Assembly (NCBI RefSeq): GCF_024539675.1
Contig: NZ_JAHHIT010000037.1
Location: 62,001-126,000 of the forward strand
DNA from: Streptomyces hilarionis
GTDB taxonomy: Bacteria; Actinomycetota; Actinomycetes; Streptomycetales; Streptomycetaceae
Direction of reading: 5' to 3'
Length of the DNA stretch: 64,000 bases
Shown: piece by piece, positions 1 through 9,268 of the stretch
Numbering within the stretch: the stretch's first letter is position 1
Layout of the letters: each line of letters starts with the position of its first letter
Made by a program: the position numbers and the translations under genes
The notes under the pieces: model-generated
What the model saw: the letters and a program-made list of their open reading frames with translations, nothing else
What the model was told of the DNA's origin: nothing
Database searches by the model: none

Positions 1-416
<416 letters not shown>

Positions 417-420
<4 letters not shown>

Positions 421-1487
421 CGCGGTTCCCCTTCGAGTACGGCGACCAGGTTCTGCTGGAGACACGGGCCGGAGGTGGCGTGGGCGAGGGCGCGGTCGGA
501 GTCGCCCCGGTGGATGCGGGCGGCGGCCTCGCCGATGCGGATCAGGCCGGCGGCCATCATGGGGTTGGCGGCGAGCGCGCCGCCGGACAGGTTCACCCGG
601 ACGCTGTCGTCCAGCCGCAGCGCCTTGCGCAGCACGACCTCCTGCGAGCTGAACGGCGCGTGCAGCTCGGCGGTGTCCACGGGCCGGTCGAACGCGCCGG
701 CCCGCTCGGCGGCGAGGCGGGTGGAGGGCGAGTCGGTCAGGTCGCGCACACCGAGCGAGTGGGCCTCGATGCGGTGGTCGACGCCCCGGATCCAGGCGGG
801 GCGGGAGCACAGTTCGCGGGCCCGTTCGCCCGCCGCGAGGACGACGGCGGCGGCTCCGTCGCCGACGGGCGGGCAGTCGCCGGTGCGCAGCGGCCGTACC
901 GCCCAGTCGCCCTGCGGGACGGCGCCGCGCAGCTGGGCGTGGGAGTTGAGGGTGGCGGTGCGCCGGCTGCGGGCGCCGATCGCGGCGAGGCCGGGTTCGT
1001 CGGTGTCGCCGGCGTCGATCAGGGCCTGCGCCTGCAATGCGGCCAGCGCGACGGCGTCGGGCCACAGGGGGGCGACGTAGTACGGGTCGAGCTGGCGGGT
1101 GAGGACGTCGCGCAGGGAGCCGGGCGAGGACTTGCCGTAGGAGTAGACGAGCGCGGTGTCGGCGTCGCCGGTGAGGAGCTTGGTCCACGCCTCGTACAGG
1201 GCCCAGGCGCCGTCCATCTCGACGTGGGACTCGGAGACGGGCGGCCAGGCGCCGACGCCGTCGAGGGCGAGGGTGAAGGAGAAGGCGCGGCCGGCGAGGT
1301 AGTCGCTGGAGCCGGAGCAGGTGAAGTCGATGTCGGCGGTCTTCAGGCCGGTCCGGTCCAGGACGCTGTGCAGGACCGGCATGAGCATCTCGACCTCGGA
1401 GAGCTCGTCGGTGCTGCGCAGGACGTCGGTCTGGGCGTAGGCCACCACCGCGACGTCGCGGCGGTCCGAGGGTTCCTCGCGGGTCAC
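417..1487 (-). CDS. Thiolase-fold (Ltp-type) protein
   Basis: The 356-residue protein starts at GTG 1487, whose GTGA overlaps the stop of the upstream DUF35 gene; the frame stays open further upstream but without family similarity. It has the thiolase fold and a C-terminal Gly-rich loop (LSGGALAANPMMAAG). The usual nucleophile segment reads VEMDGAWAL without Cys, and the His of the GHP motif is replaced by NP. Thiolytic cleavage is therefore unlikely; a retro-aldolase or binding role, as for Ltp2-type proteins that pair with DUF35 partners, is the more likely reading (inference). The 4-bp overlaps on both sides show a tight operon: crotonase, DUF35, thiolase-fold, thiolase-fold. Confidence 0.88.
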
Positions 1488-2428
1488 AGCAGCTCCTTGT
1501 AGACGTCGTAGTCCGCGTCCGGTTCGCCGGTGGGCCGGTAGTGGTCGGGGTAACGGGCGCCCTCCGTCCACACCGGCTCGACGCGCAGGCCCATGCGGAC
1601 CTGGTCGTAGGGGATCCCGCCGATGCGTCCGTGCAGGGCCAGGTCGGCGCCGTCGAGGGCGATGTGGGCGTAGACGTAGGGCACCTCGATGTCGAGGTTC
1701 TTCGCCTTGATGTTGACGATGCAGAAGGTGGTGACCGTCCCGCGCGGTCCGACCTCGACCCGCTCGGCGGTGGGGACGCCGCAGGTGGGGCAGGCCCCGC
1801 GGGGCGGGACGTACACCTTGCGGCAGGACGGGCAGCGTTCGCCGACCGTGCGCCGGGTGGACAGGGCGGCGATGTAGGCGGACTGCGCGCGGCCGGGCGA
1901 GTAGGTGTAGTCGAGACGGGCGGGGGCGACGATGCCGGTGACGGGGTCGTCCGCGAGCGCGCCGGGATCGCCGTCGGCGGGCGCGGGTCCGCCGTCGTCC
2001 GGCTCGAAGCAGGCGATGTCGGTGATGGCGCCGACGCGTTCCGCGGCCCAGCGGATCCGCACGCGCATCCCGGTGCGGACGGCGTCGGGGCCGGGGGCGT
2101 CGAGGGCGTGCAGGAGGGCGGTGTCGGCGCCGTCGAGGCGGACCAGGACCCAGGCGAACGGGGTGGCGAGGGGCTGCCCGCGGCGGGGGGCGTGGTTCCA
2201 GGCCCAGGTGGTGACGGTGCCGGTGGTCGCGACCGGGACGAGGTCGTGGATCTCCTCGGCGGTCACGGGGTCGTACTCCACGGGCGGGACGAGGGTGCGC
2301 CCGTCGCCGGTCCGCACGCCGAGGACGACGCGCTCGCGCAGGCCGGTCAGGAACGCGCTCTGCACGGGACCCAGGGACCGGGTGAACGGGAACTCGACGA
2401 CCAGGGGCGCTTTCAGGACTTCGGGCAT
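1484..2428 (-). CDS. OB-fold/zinc-ribbon DUF35 protein with two DUF35 units
   Basis: The 314-residue protein carries two DUF35-like halves. The N-terminal half (about residues 1-140) is an OB-like unit without cysteines. The C-terminal half begins near residue 170 and has a rubredoxin-like zinc ribbon (CPSCRKVYVPP...CPTCG) followed by a second OB fold. In steroid catabolism such proteins (ChsH2 tail, Rv3521) bind and activate Ltp thiolase-fold partners; two such partners follow directly with 4-bp overlaps. ATG at 2426-2428 lies 148 bp after the crotonase stop, so the four genes probably form one transcription unit. The acyl-CoA substrate is unknown. Confidence 0.88.
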   Translation of the reverse strand: MPEVLKAPLVVEFPFTRSLGPVQSAFLTGLRERVVLGVRTGDGRTLVPPVEYDPVTAEEIHDLVPVATTGTVTTWAWNHAPRRGQPLATPFAWVLVRLDGADTALLHALDAPGPDAVRTGMRVRIRWAAERVGAITDIACFEPDDGGPAPADGDPGALADDPVTGIVAPARLDYTYSPGRAQSAYIAALSTRRTVGERCPSCRKVYVPPRGACPTCGVPTAERVEVGPRGTVTTFCIVNIKAKNLDIEVPYVYAHIALDGADLALHGRIGGIPYDQVRMGLRVEPVWTEGARYPDHYRPTGEPDADYDVYKELL

Positions 2429-2576
2429 CGGGGCTGCCTCCTCGGGGAGCCGACGTCGGGGGGAGCGCCCGGTGACGGGCGCGGGGCGATCAGCTGTGCG
2501 GCCGCGGCGCGCGGGCCGGGGCGGCCACGTCGGCCTCGCGGACCGTGACCGGCGTGCACCGCCTGCGCGCCCGCCG

Positions 2577-3377
2577 TCACGCGCGCCGGTAGCGGGGCGG
2601 TCGCTTCTCCGCGAAGGCGCGGGCGCCCTCCTTGGCGTCGGCGGTGTCGAAGACCGGCCAGCCCCGGGCGAGTTCGGCGGCCAGACCGTCGGTCTCGGTG
2701 AGTTCGGCCGTCTCGTACACCGACGCCTTGACGGCCTCGACCGCCAGCGGGGCGCAGGAGTTGACGCGTTCGGCGATCTCCAGGGCCTTGTGCAGGGCCG
2801 TGCCGTCCGGCACGACGTGTCCGACCAGGCCGATGTCCGCGGCCTCCCGGGCGCTGTAGGGACGCCCGGTGAGGAGCATCTCCAGAGCGTGGGTGCGCGG
2901 GATCTGCCGCTGGAGCCGGACGGTGGAGCCGCCGATCGGGAACAGTCCGCGCCTGACCTCGAAGAGGCCGAAGGTCGCGGAATCGCCGGCGACGCGGATG
3001 TCGGTGCCCTGGAGCATCTCGGTGCCGCCCGCGACGCAGTACCCCTCGACGGCGGCGATCACCGGCTTGCGCGGGCGGTGGTGGCGGAGCATGGCCTTCC
3101 AGTGCAGGTCCGGGTCGGCCTTGAGCCGGTCGCGGTACTGCTCGCCCTGCATGCCCTCGCCGGCCAGGGCCTTGAGGTCCATGCCGGCGCAGAAGGAACC
3201 GCCCGCGCCGGTGAGGACGACCGAGCGGACCGAGTCGTCCTCGTCGGCCTCCTGCCAGCCGTCGTACAGGCCGACGAGCATGGCGAGCGAGAGCGCGTTC
3301 TTGGCCTGCGGCCTGTTGAGCGTGAGCACGAGCGTGGCGCCTTCGCGCCGCACGGTGAGGTGTTCGGTACCGCCCAT
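2577..3377 (-). CDS. Crotonase-family enoyl-CoA hydratase (EchA19-like)
   Basis: The 266-residue crotonase-fold protein starts at ATG 3377 behind a GGGGAG Shine-Dalgarno. The oxyanion-hole segment SFCAGMDLKAL is near residue 65. A second conserved stretch near residue 110 (GYCVAGGTEM) holds the Gly-Gly-Thr-Glu that places the first catalytic Glu, and a FEVRRGLFPIGG stretch near residue 140 holds the second. It probably hydrates a trans-2-enoyl-CoA in a beta-oxidation cycle. It is divergent from the FadD19-like ligase across 172 bp containing a 17-bp operator. The arrangement copies echA19/fadD19 of M. tuberculosis (from memory); substrate identity is inference. Confidence 0.9.
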   Translation of the reverse strand: MGGTEHLTVRREGATLVLTLNRPQAKNALSLAMLVGLYDGWQEADEDDSVRSVVLTGAGGSFCAGMDLKALAGEGMQGEQYRDRLKADPDLHWKAMLRHHRPRKPVIAAVEGYCVAGGTEMLQGTDIRVAGDSATFGLFEVRRGLFPIGGSTVRLQRQIPRTHALEMLLTGRPYSAREAADIGLVGHVVPDGTALHKALEIAERVNSCAPLAVEAVKASVYETAELTETDGLAAELARGWPVFDTADAKEGARAFAEKRPPRYRRA

Positions 3378-3442
3378 CGCACATCTCCCCTCGGAAAGAA
3401 CGAGAACAGGTTGCAGTAGGCGTGATGGCAGTTCAAGGGTTT

Positions 3443-3459
3443 TCTGACAGACAGTCAGA
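3443..3459. promoter_or_regulatory. 17-bp inverted-repeat operator, copy 1
   Basis: TCTGAC-AGACA-GTCAGA is a perfect 6-bp inverted repeat with a 5-bp spacer, in the divergent promoter region of the crotonase operon and the acyl-CoA ligase. A near-identical element (15 of 17 bases) occurs at 11971-11987. The form suits a TetR-family regulator (inference). Confidence 0.7.
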
Positions 3460-3549
3460 TTTATTGGCGCGGGCCCTTCCCACTTGCCGGACCCTTTGCT
3501 CTGATGACCGGCGAACCGTCTGGGAACCCGGCCCCGGTCAGGAGGAACG

Positions 3550-5154
3550 GTGGAGTACAACCTTGCCGACCTGTTCGAGTCGGTCGTCGACGTGGCGGCG
3601 GACCGCGAGGCGCTCGTGTACGTCGACCATCCCGGCACGGGCGCGGAACGCCGGCTGACGTACGCGGAGCTCGACGCGGCGGCCAACCGCATCGGACACC
3701 ACCTCCTCGACAGCGGCCTGCGCCCCGGCGAGCATCTCGGGCTGCATCTGTACAACGGCGTGGAGTACCTACAGACGGTGCTGGGCTGCCTGAAGGCGCG
3801 CATCGTGCCGGTCAACGTCAACTACCGCTACGTGGAAGAGGAGTTGGTCTATCTCTATCGGGACGCGGACCTGGTCGCGCTCGCCTTCGACGCCGAGTTC
3901 GCCGACCGGGTGGCGGCCGCCCTGCCGCAGACGCCGGCCCTGCGGCACCTGATCCGGGTCGGCCCGGTGGGCGAGGGGGCGATCCCGTTCGCGCAGGCCG
4001 AGGCGAGCGGCTCGCCCGAACGCGGCTTCCCGGCCCGCTCCGGCGACGACCAGTTCATCATCTACACCGGGGGCACGACCGGCATGCCCAAGGGCGTCAT
4101 GTGGCGGCAGGAGGACCTGTTCTTCTCGGGCCTGGGCGGCGGTTCGCCCACGGGCGAGCCGGTGAGGAAGCCCGAGGAACTCGCCGAGCGGGTCGCCGCC
4201 GGCGGCACCGGGATCACCTTCTTCCCGACTCCCCCGCTGATGCACGGCACCTCCACCCTCACCGCCTTCATCGGCTTCAACTTCGGCCAACGCGTGGTGA
4301 TCCACCGCAAGTTCGTGCCCGAAGAAGTGCTGCGGACCATCGAGAAGGAGAAGGTCACCAGCATCTCCCTGGTGGGCGACGCGATGCTGCGGCCGCTGAT
4401 CGACGCACTGGAGGGCCCCATGAAGGGCACCGACTGCTCGTCGGTGTTCAGCGTCTCCTCGTCCGGGGCGATCATGTCGGACACGGTCCGCCGTCAGTTC
4501 CGGGCGCTGATGCCCAACGCGATGCTGCTGAACAACTTCGGCTCCTCGGAGTCCGGCTTCAACGGCACGGCCACCGAGGACTCCGGGCCGGAGCGCGGCT
4601 TCCGCGTCCGGGTCAACCCCCGTACCCGGGTGGTCGATCCGGCCACCCGCGAGCCGGTGGCGGCGGGCGAGATCGGCCGCGTCGCCCAGCGCGGCCACGT
4701 CCCGCTCGGCTACTACAACGACCCGGCGAAGACGGCCGAGACCTTCTTCGAGAAGGACGGCGAGCGCTGGGTGCTGCTCGGGGACATGGCGACCGTCGAC
4801 GAGGACGGCGTGGTCGTCGTCCTCGGGCGCGGCTCGCAGTGCATCAACACCGGGGGCGAGAAGGTGTACCCCGAGGAGGTCGAGCAGGCGCTCAAGGCGC
4901 ATCCGGACGTGTACGACGCCCTGGTGGCGGGCGTGCCGGACCCGACGTGGGGCAACCACGTGGCGGCGGTGGTCCAGGTGCGCCACGGCGCGCCGCCGCC
5001 GTCCCTGGAGGACATCCAGCGGCACTGCCGCACGCGGCTCGCCGGGTACAAGATCCCGCGCCAGCTGGTGCTCGCCGAGACCGTCCGCCGCTCCCCGAGC
5101 GGCAAGGCGGACTACCGGTGGGCGCGTGAGGTCGCCGTGGCGCAGAGCGGCTGA
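3550..5154 (+). CDS. FadD19-like acyl-CoA ligase
   Basis: The 534-residue AMP-forming acyl-CoA synthetase starts with GTG 3550 behind an excellent AGGAGG 5 nt upstream. The P-loop/AMP motif is IIYTGGTTGMPKGVMWRQED (about residues 174-193); a serine-rich GSSESGFNGT motif and a C-terminal SGKADYRWA lysine motif follow. The MPKGVMW variant and the overall start (NLADLFESVVDVAADREALV) are like FadD19, the steroid C26/C24 side-chain ligase of mycobacteria. It is expected to load a branched or steroid-like acid onto CoA for the crotonase/Ltp operon transcribed divergently. Substrate is inference. Confidence 0.9.
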   Translation: MEYNLADLFESVVDVAADREALVYVDHPGTGAERRLTYAELDAAANRIGHHLLDSGLRPGEHLGLHLYNGVEYLQTVLGCLKARIVPVNVNYRYVEEELVYLYRDADLVALAFDAEFADRVAAALPQTPALRHLIRVGPVGEGAIPFAQAEASGSPERGFPARSGDDQFIIYTGGTTGMPKGVMWRQEDLFFSGLGGGSPTGEPVRKPEELAERVAAGGTGITFFPTPPLMHGTSTLTAFIGFNFGQRVVIHRKFVPEEVLRTIEKEKVTSISLVGDAMLRPLIDALEGPMKGTDCSSVFSVSSSGAIMSDTVRRQFRALMPNAMLLNNFGSSESGFNGTATEDSGPERGFRVRVNPRTRVVDPATREPVAAGEIGRVAQRGHVPLGYYNDPAKTAETFFEKDGERWVLLGDMATVDEDGVVVVLGRGSQCINTGGEKVYPEEVEQALKAHPDVYDALVAGVPDPTWGNHVAAVVQVRHGAPPPSLEDIQRHCRTRLAGYKIPRQLVLAETVRRSPSGKADYRWAREVAVAQSG

Positions 5155-5190
5155 CCGGGCCGCCCGCGCCGGCCCCGAACGCCGTCGTCC

Positions 5191-6060
5191 TCAGTCCCGG
5201 GGCGCCGCATCGGCGCGACCGGCCGCTTCCAGGAAGTCGCCGACCCGCCCGGTGAACCGGTCCGGGTCGTCGAGCCAGGGGTAGTGGCCGGCGCCGGGCT
5301 GCACGGCGAACTCGGCGTGCGCGAACGCGTCGGCCACCAGCCGCGCGCGCTCGGGCCGGGGCCCGCCGTCCAGCTCACCGGCCAGCACGAGCACGGGTGC
5401 GGCCACCCGGGTCAGCGCCGCCCGCAGGGCCGGCGGGTCGAAGGCGGCCGGGTCGAGGAAGCGGTCCTCGCCCTCGACGCAGGTCTGCTCGTCCGCGGCG
5501 GCCTCGTGAGCGCGGGCCGCGTCGTCCCACCTGCCGTGGAAGAAGGGGCCGACGACCGCCGGGTCGGCCTCGCCCGCACCCCCGAGCCACGCCTCGAACG
5601 CGGGAAACGCGTCGTCGAACCAGGGCTCGCCTCGACGCAGCCGGGCCGCGGCCAGCCGCTCCGCCGCCGTGGCCGGCCGGCCGAGCGCCCACGGATTGAC
5701 GGTGACCAGCACGAGCCCGGACACCCGGTGCGGGTGGCGCGCCGCGTACAGCATCGCGAGGCTGCCGCCCGCCGAATGGGCCAGCACGTCGAGCCGCTCC
5801 CGCCCCAGGTGCACGCGCAGCGCCTCGACGTCGTCCACCTGCCGGTCGCAGCGGTAGGTCGCCGGATCCGCGGGCCGCGCGGAGCCGCCCGTGCCGCGCA
5901 GGTCGAGCAGGATCAGACGGCGCCGGCCGGCCAGGCCGCCGAGGTCGCCGAGGTAGGCGGAGGCCCGCAGGGGGCCGCCGGGCAGGACCACGAGCGGCTC
6001 GCCCTCACCGGCCTCCCGGTAGGCGAGCTCGGTCCCGTCCGGTGCGGTGAAGATCGGCAT
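5191..6060 (-). CDS. Alpha/beta hydrolase (proline iminopeptidase-like)
   Basis: The 289-residue alpha/beta-hydrolase has a lid domain between about residues 125 and 215. The nucleophile elbow is AHSAGGSL (Ser near residue 97), the oxyanion HGG-equivalent is VLPGGPL near residue 27, the acid is probably in LAGELDGG and the catalytic His is in GAGHYPW near residue 265. There is no signal peptide, so it is cytoplasmic. The nearest families are prolyl iminopeptidases and general esterases; the substrate cannot be read from sequence. It is convergent with the acyl-CoA ligase (36 bp gap) and divergent from paaK. Confidence 0.85.
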   Translation of the reverse strand: MPIFTAPDGTELAYREAGEGEPLVVLPGGPLRASAYLGDLGGLAGRRRLILLDLRGTGGSARPADPATYRCDRQVDDVEALRVHLGRERLDVLAHSAGGSLAMLYAARHPHRVSGLVLVTVNPWALGRPATAAERLAAARLRRGEPWFDDAFPAFEAWLGGAGEADPAVVGPFFHGRWDDAARAHEAAADEQTCVEGEDRFLDPAAFDPPALRAALTRVAAPVLVLAGELDGGPRPERARLVADAFAHAEFAVQPGAGHYPWLDDPDRFTGRVGDFLEAAGRADAAPRD

Positions 6061-6208
6061 GCCCGATTCTGGACAGCGGCGGCGGCCGCACGCAACGGAA
6101 TACTCCGCGGTCCCGGACTCCCGGGGCGTTCCGGAGTTCCCGGGGAAAAGTCACCGCCCGCCTCTTGCCCGACGTCCGCGGGCCTGGATTACTGATCGGC
6201 AAGAAGGT

Positions 6209-6226
6209 CGACCGAATGATCGGTCG
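6209..6226. promoter_or_regulatory. PaaR-like palindromic operator upstream of paaK
   Basis: CGACCGA-ATGA-TCGGTCG is a perfect 7-bp inverted repeat with a 4-bp spacer, 117 bp before the paaK start. Its ACCG-N6-CGGT core has the same spacing as the PaaR (TetR-family) operator core I recall from Corynebacterium. No paaR gene lies in the window. Confidence 0.55.
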
Positions 6227-6342
6227 CCCGGAATGAGACAGTTCGGTGTCGGGATCGTCCGGCGGCGGGGCCGTCCGGTGCGGGAAGGGATCCGCGCCGC
6301 GCGTCCCGCACCGCCGGGACAGGTCGGTGAGGGAGACGTCCC

Positions 6343-7644
6343 ATGACGGATGAGCGGAACCTGCTGGACGAGGGCGAGCGCCTCGACGAGGCCGCGCTGC
6401 GCACGGTGCAGCTGGAGCGGCTGCGGACCTCGCTGCGTCGCGCCTACGCATCGGTCCCCTTCTACCGCGAGGCGTTCGACCGGGCCGGGGTCCACCCGGA
6501 CGACTGCCGCGACCTCGCCGACCTCGCCCGCTTCCCCTTCACCACCAAGGCCGACCTGCGGGCGCACTACCCGTACGGGATGTTCGCCGTCCCCCGGGAC
6601 CGCCTGCGCCGCATCCACGCCTCCAGCGGCACGACCGGCCGGCCGACCGTCGTGGGCTACACGGACGCCGACCTGTCCATGTGGTCGGACGTGATGGCCC
6701 GTTCGCTGCGGGCGGCGGGGGTGCGGCCCGGCGACACCGTCCACGTGGCCTACGGCTACGGCCTGTTCACCGGAGGACTCGGCGCCCACTACGGCGCCGA
6801 GCGCCTCGGCTGCACGGTGATCCCCGCGTCCGGCGGCATGACCTCCCGTCAGGTCCGGCTCATCCTGGACCTCGAAGCCCGCGTCATCATGGTGACCCCG
6901 TCCTACATGCTCACGCTGCTCGACGAGTTCGAACGCCAGGGCGTGGACCCCCGCTCCACCTCGCTGCGCGTGGGGGTCTTCGGCGCGGAGCCGTGGACCG
7001 AGCGGATGCGGCGCGAGATCGAGGAGCGGTGCGCGATCGACGCCGTCGACGTCTACGGGCTGTCGGAGGTGATCCGGCCGGGCGTGGCGCAGGAGTGCGT
7101 GGAGACCAAGGACGGTCTGCACGTCTGGGAGGACCACTTCTACCCGGAGGTGGTCGACCCGATCACCGGCGAGGTCCTGCCGGAGGGCGAGGAGGGCGAG
7201 CTGGTGTTCACCTCGCTGACCAAGGAGGCCATGCCGGTCGTGCGCTACCGCACACGCGACCTCACCCGCCTGCTGCCGGGCACGGCGCGCGTCTTCCGGC
7301 GGATGCGGAAGGTGACCGGGCGCAGCGACGACATGATCATCCTGCGTGGGGTGAACCTGTTCCCCACCCAGATCGAGGAGATCGTGCTGCGCACCCCGGG
7401 CGTGGCGCCCCACTTCCAGCTCCGTCTGACGCGTGAGGGACGGCTCGACGCCCTCACGGTCCGCGCCGAGGCCCGCCCTGACGCCACGCCCGCGGACCGC
7501 GAGGCGGCCGCGCGCGCCGTCGCCGCGGCCGTGAAGGACGACATCGGTGTGTCGGTCGCCGTCGAGATCGTCGAACCGGAGTCGCTGGAGCGGTCGGTGG
7601 GCAAGATCAGGCGGATCGTGGACGAGCGCCCGCGCGCCTCATGA
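6343..7644 (+). CDS. paaK: Phenylacetate-CoA ligase
   Basis: The 433-residue AMP-forming ligase has the usual PaaK length. It carries IHASSGTTGRPTVVGYT (AMP-binding loop near residue 90), the hallmark VYGLSEVIRPGVAQEC followed by GLHVWEDHFYPE, the YRTRDL hinge near residue 305, and a C-terminal VGKIRRIVD lysine motif. It converts phenylacetate, ATP and CoA to phenylacetyl-CoA, the entry step of aerobic phenylacetate catabolism. The paaABCDE oxygenase genes are not in the window, so the gene stands alone with its own palindrome upstream. ATG start with a GAGGGAGACG Shine-Dalgarno. Confidence 0.93.
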   Translation: MTDERNLLDEGERLDEAALRTVQLERLRTSLRRAYASVPFYREAFDRAGVHPDDCRDLADLARFPFTTKADLRAHYPYGMFAVPRDRLRRIHASSGTTGRPTVVGYTDADLSMWSDVMARSLRAAGVRPGDTVHVAYGYGLFTGGLGAHYGAERLGCTVIPASGGMTSRQVRLILDLEARVIMVTPSYMLTLLDEFERQGVDPRSTSLRVGVFGAEPWTERMRREIEERCAIDAVDVYGLSEVIRPGVAQECVETKDGLHVWEDHFYPEVVDPITGEVLPEGEEGELVFTSLTKEAMPVVRYRTRDLTRLLPGTARVFRRMRKVTGRSDDMIILRGVNLFPTQIEEIVLRTPGVAPHFQLRLTREGRLDALTVRAEARPDATPADREAAARAVAAAVKDDIGVSVAVEIVEPESLERSVGKIRRIVDERPRAS

Positions 7645-7651
7645 CGGCCGG

Positions 7652-7674
7652 TGGCGCCGGGACGGCCGGCGCCA
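7652..7674. terminator. Hairpin between convergent paaK and acyl-CoA ligase
   Basis: TGGCGCCGG and CCGGCGCCA form a perfect 9-bp stem with a 5-nt loop, 8 nt after the paaK stop and 16 nt before the stop of the opposing gene. It has no U-tract, as is usual in Streptomyces; likely a bidirectional terminator. Confidence 0.5.
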
Positions 7675-7689
7675 TGACGGCCGCGGGCG

Positions 7690-9186
7690 TCATGCGCCGA
7701 ACCGGTCCCTCAGCTCGCGCTTGAGGATCTTGCCGCTGGCGTTGCGGGGCAGCTCGTCCACGAAGAGCACCCGCTTGGGAGCCTTGAACGGGGCGAGCTT
7801 CTCGCGCGCGAGGGCGACGAGTTCGTCCTCGGACACCTCGCCCCGTGGCACGACGACCGCCGTGATCGCCTCGATCCACTTCTCGTCCGGCAGACCGATC
7901 ACGGCGACCTCGGCGACGCACTCGTGGGTGTAGAGGACGTCCTCGACCTGCCGGGAGGCGACCAGCACACCGCCGGAATTGATGACGTCCTTCACGCGGT
8001 CGACGATCGTGAAGTAGCCGTCGGCGTCGCGCACGGCGAGGTCGCCCGAACGGAACCACCCGTCCCGGAACGCCTCGGCGGTCTCCTCGGGCTTCTCCCA
8101 GTAGCCCTCGCACAGTTGCGGGGACCGGTAGACGATCTCGCCGGGGGTGCCGTCGGGGACGTCGACGCCGTCCTCGTCGACCACGCGGGCGTCCACGAAC
8201 AGGACGGTGCGACCGCAGGAGTCCATGCGCCCCTTGTGCTCGTCGGGGGCGAGGACGGTGGCGAGCGGGCCGATCTCGCTCTGCCCGAAGCAGTTGTACA
8301 GCGCGAGGCGGGGCAGTCGTTCGCGCAGCCGCTCCAGGACCGGCACCGGCATGACCGACGCCCCGTAGTAGGCCTTGCGCAGGCCGCTCAGGTCACGGGT
8401 GGCGAAGTCGGGGCGGTTCGTCAGGGCGATCCACACGGTGGGCGGCGCGAAGAGGCTGTCGACGCGGCCGGTCTCGATCAGGTCGAGGAGCCGGTCGCCG
8501 TCGGGGGCGTCCAGCACGATGTTCGTGGCGCCGACCGCGAGGTAGGGCAGCAGGAAGACGTGCATCTGCGCCGAGTGGTACAGCGGGAGGGCGTGCGCGG
8601 GACGGTCGCCGGCGCTCAGGTCGAGGGCGGCGATCGCGCTGAGGTACTCGTGCACCAGGGCGCGGTGGGTCATCATCGCGCCCTTGGGCAGGGCCGTGGT
8701 GCCGGAGGTGTAGAGCAGCTGCACCAGGTCGTCGGTGCGCGGCTCGGGACCGTCGTGGACGGGGGCGGCGGCCAGCCGGGCGAGGAGCGAGTCGTCGGCG
8801 TCGCGCAGCGGCACGGTCCGCACGCCGTCGGGCAGCCGGCCGGCCAGGTCCGGGTCGGCCAGGACCAGCGAGCTGCCCGACTGGGAGACCAGGTACGCCA
8901 GTTCGTCGCCGGTCAGGTTCTGGTTGAGCGGGACGTGGACCAGCCCCGCGCGGGCGCAGGCCAGGAACGCGAGGAGGTAGGCGTCGGAGTTGTGGCCGTA
9001 GGCCCCGACCCGGTCGCCGGGGGCGAGGCCCGCGGCGAGCAGGACGCTCGCCGCGCGTGAGACCGCCTCGTCCAGTCCCTCGTAGGTCCAGGTGCGGTCG
9101 CGGTACTCGACCGCCACGCGCGCCGGGGTGCGGCGGGCGCTGCGCCGCAGCACCCCGTCGACCGTGCTGCCATGTCCGGGCGTCAT
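7690..9186 (-). CDS. Acyl-CoA synthetase (FadD family)
   Basis: The 498-residue AMP-forming ligase has LLYTSGTTALPKGAMMTH (about residues 157-174), a YNCFGQSEIGPLAT motif near residue 295, the GWFRSGDLA hinge near residue 370, VKDVINSGG and the C-terminal NASGKILKRELR lysine motif. It resembles long-chain acyl-CoA ligases and is the last gene of a same-strand run with another ligase and the nitronate-monooxygenase-like gene. It may share their operator at 11971, although an 82-bp gap from the preceding gene leaves room for its own promoter. Substrate unknown. Confidence 0.88.
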   Translation of the reverse strand: MTPGHGSTVDGVLRRSARRTPARVAVEYRDRTWTYEGLDEAVSRAASVLLAAGLAPGDRVGAYGHNSDAYLLAFLACARAGLVHVPLNQNLTGDELAYLVSQSGSSLVLADPDLAGRLPDGVRTVPLRDADDSLLARLAAAPVHDGPEPRTDDLVQLLYTSGTTALPKGAMMTHRALVHEYLSAIAALDLSAGDRPAHALPLYHSAQMHVFLLPYLAVGATNIVLDAPDGDRLLDLIETGRVDSLFAPPTVWIALTNRPDFATRDLSGLRKAYYGASVMPVPVLERLRERLPRLALYNCFGQSEIGPLATVLAPDEHKGRMDSCGRTVLFVDARVVDEDGVDVPDGTPGEIVYRSPQLCEGYWEKPEETAEAFRDGWFRSGDLAVRDADGYFTIVDRVKDVINSGGVLVASRQVEDVLYTHECVAEVAVIGLPDEKWIEAITAVVVPRGEVSEDELVALAREKLAPFKAPKRVLFVDELPRNASGKILKRELRDRFGA

Positions 9187-9268
9187 GGCTCATGATCCTG
9201 GGACGGCGGCCGGGGCAGGTCAAGTCGGAGCGGAGCGCGGGCCCCGGGCCGAGGGCGGGGCCGACCGC

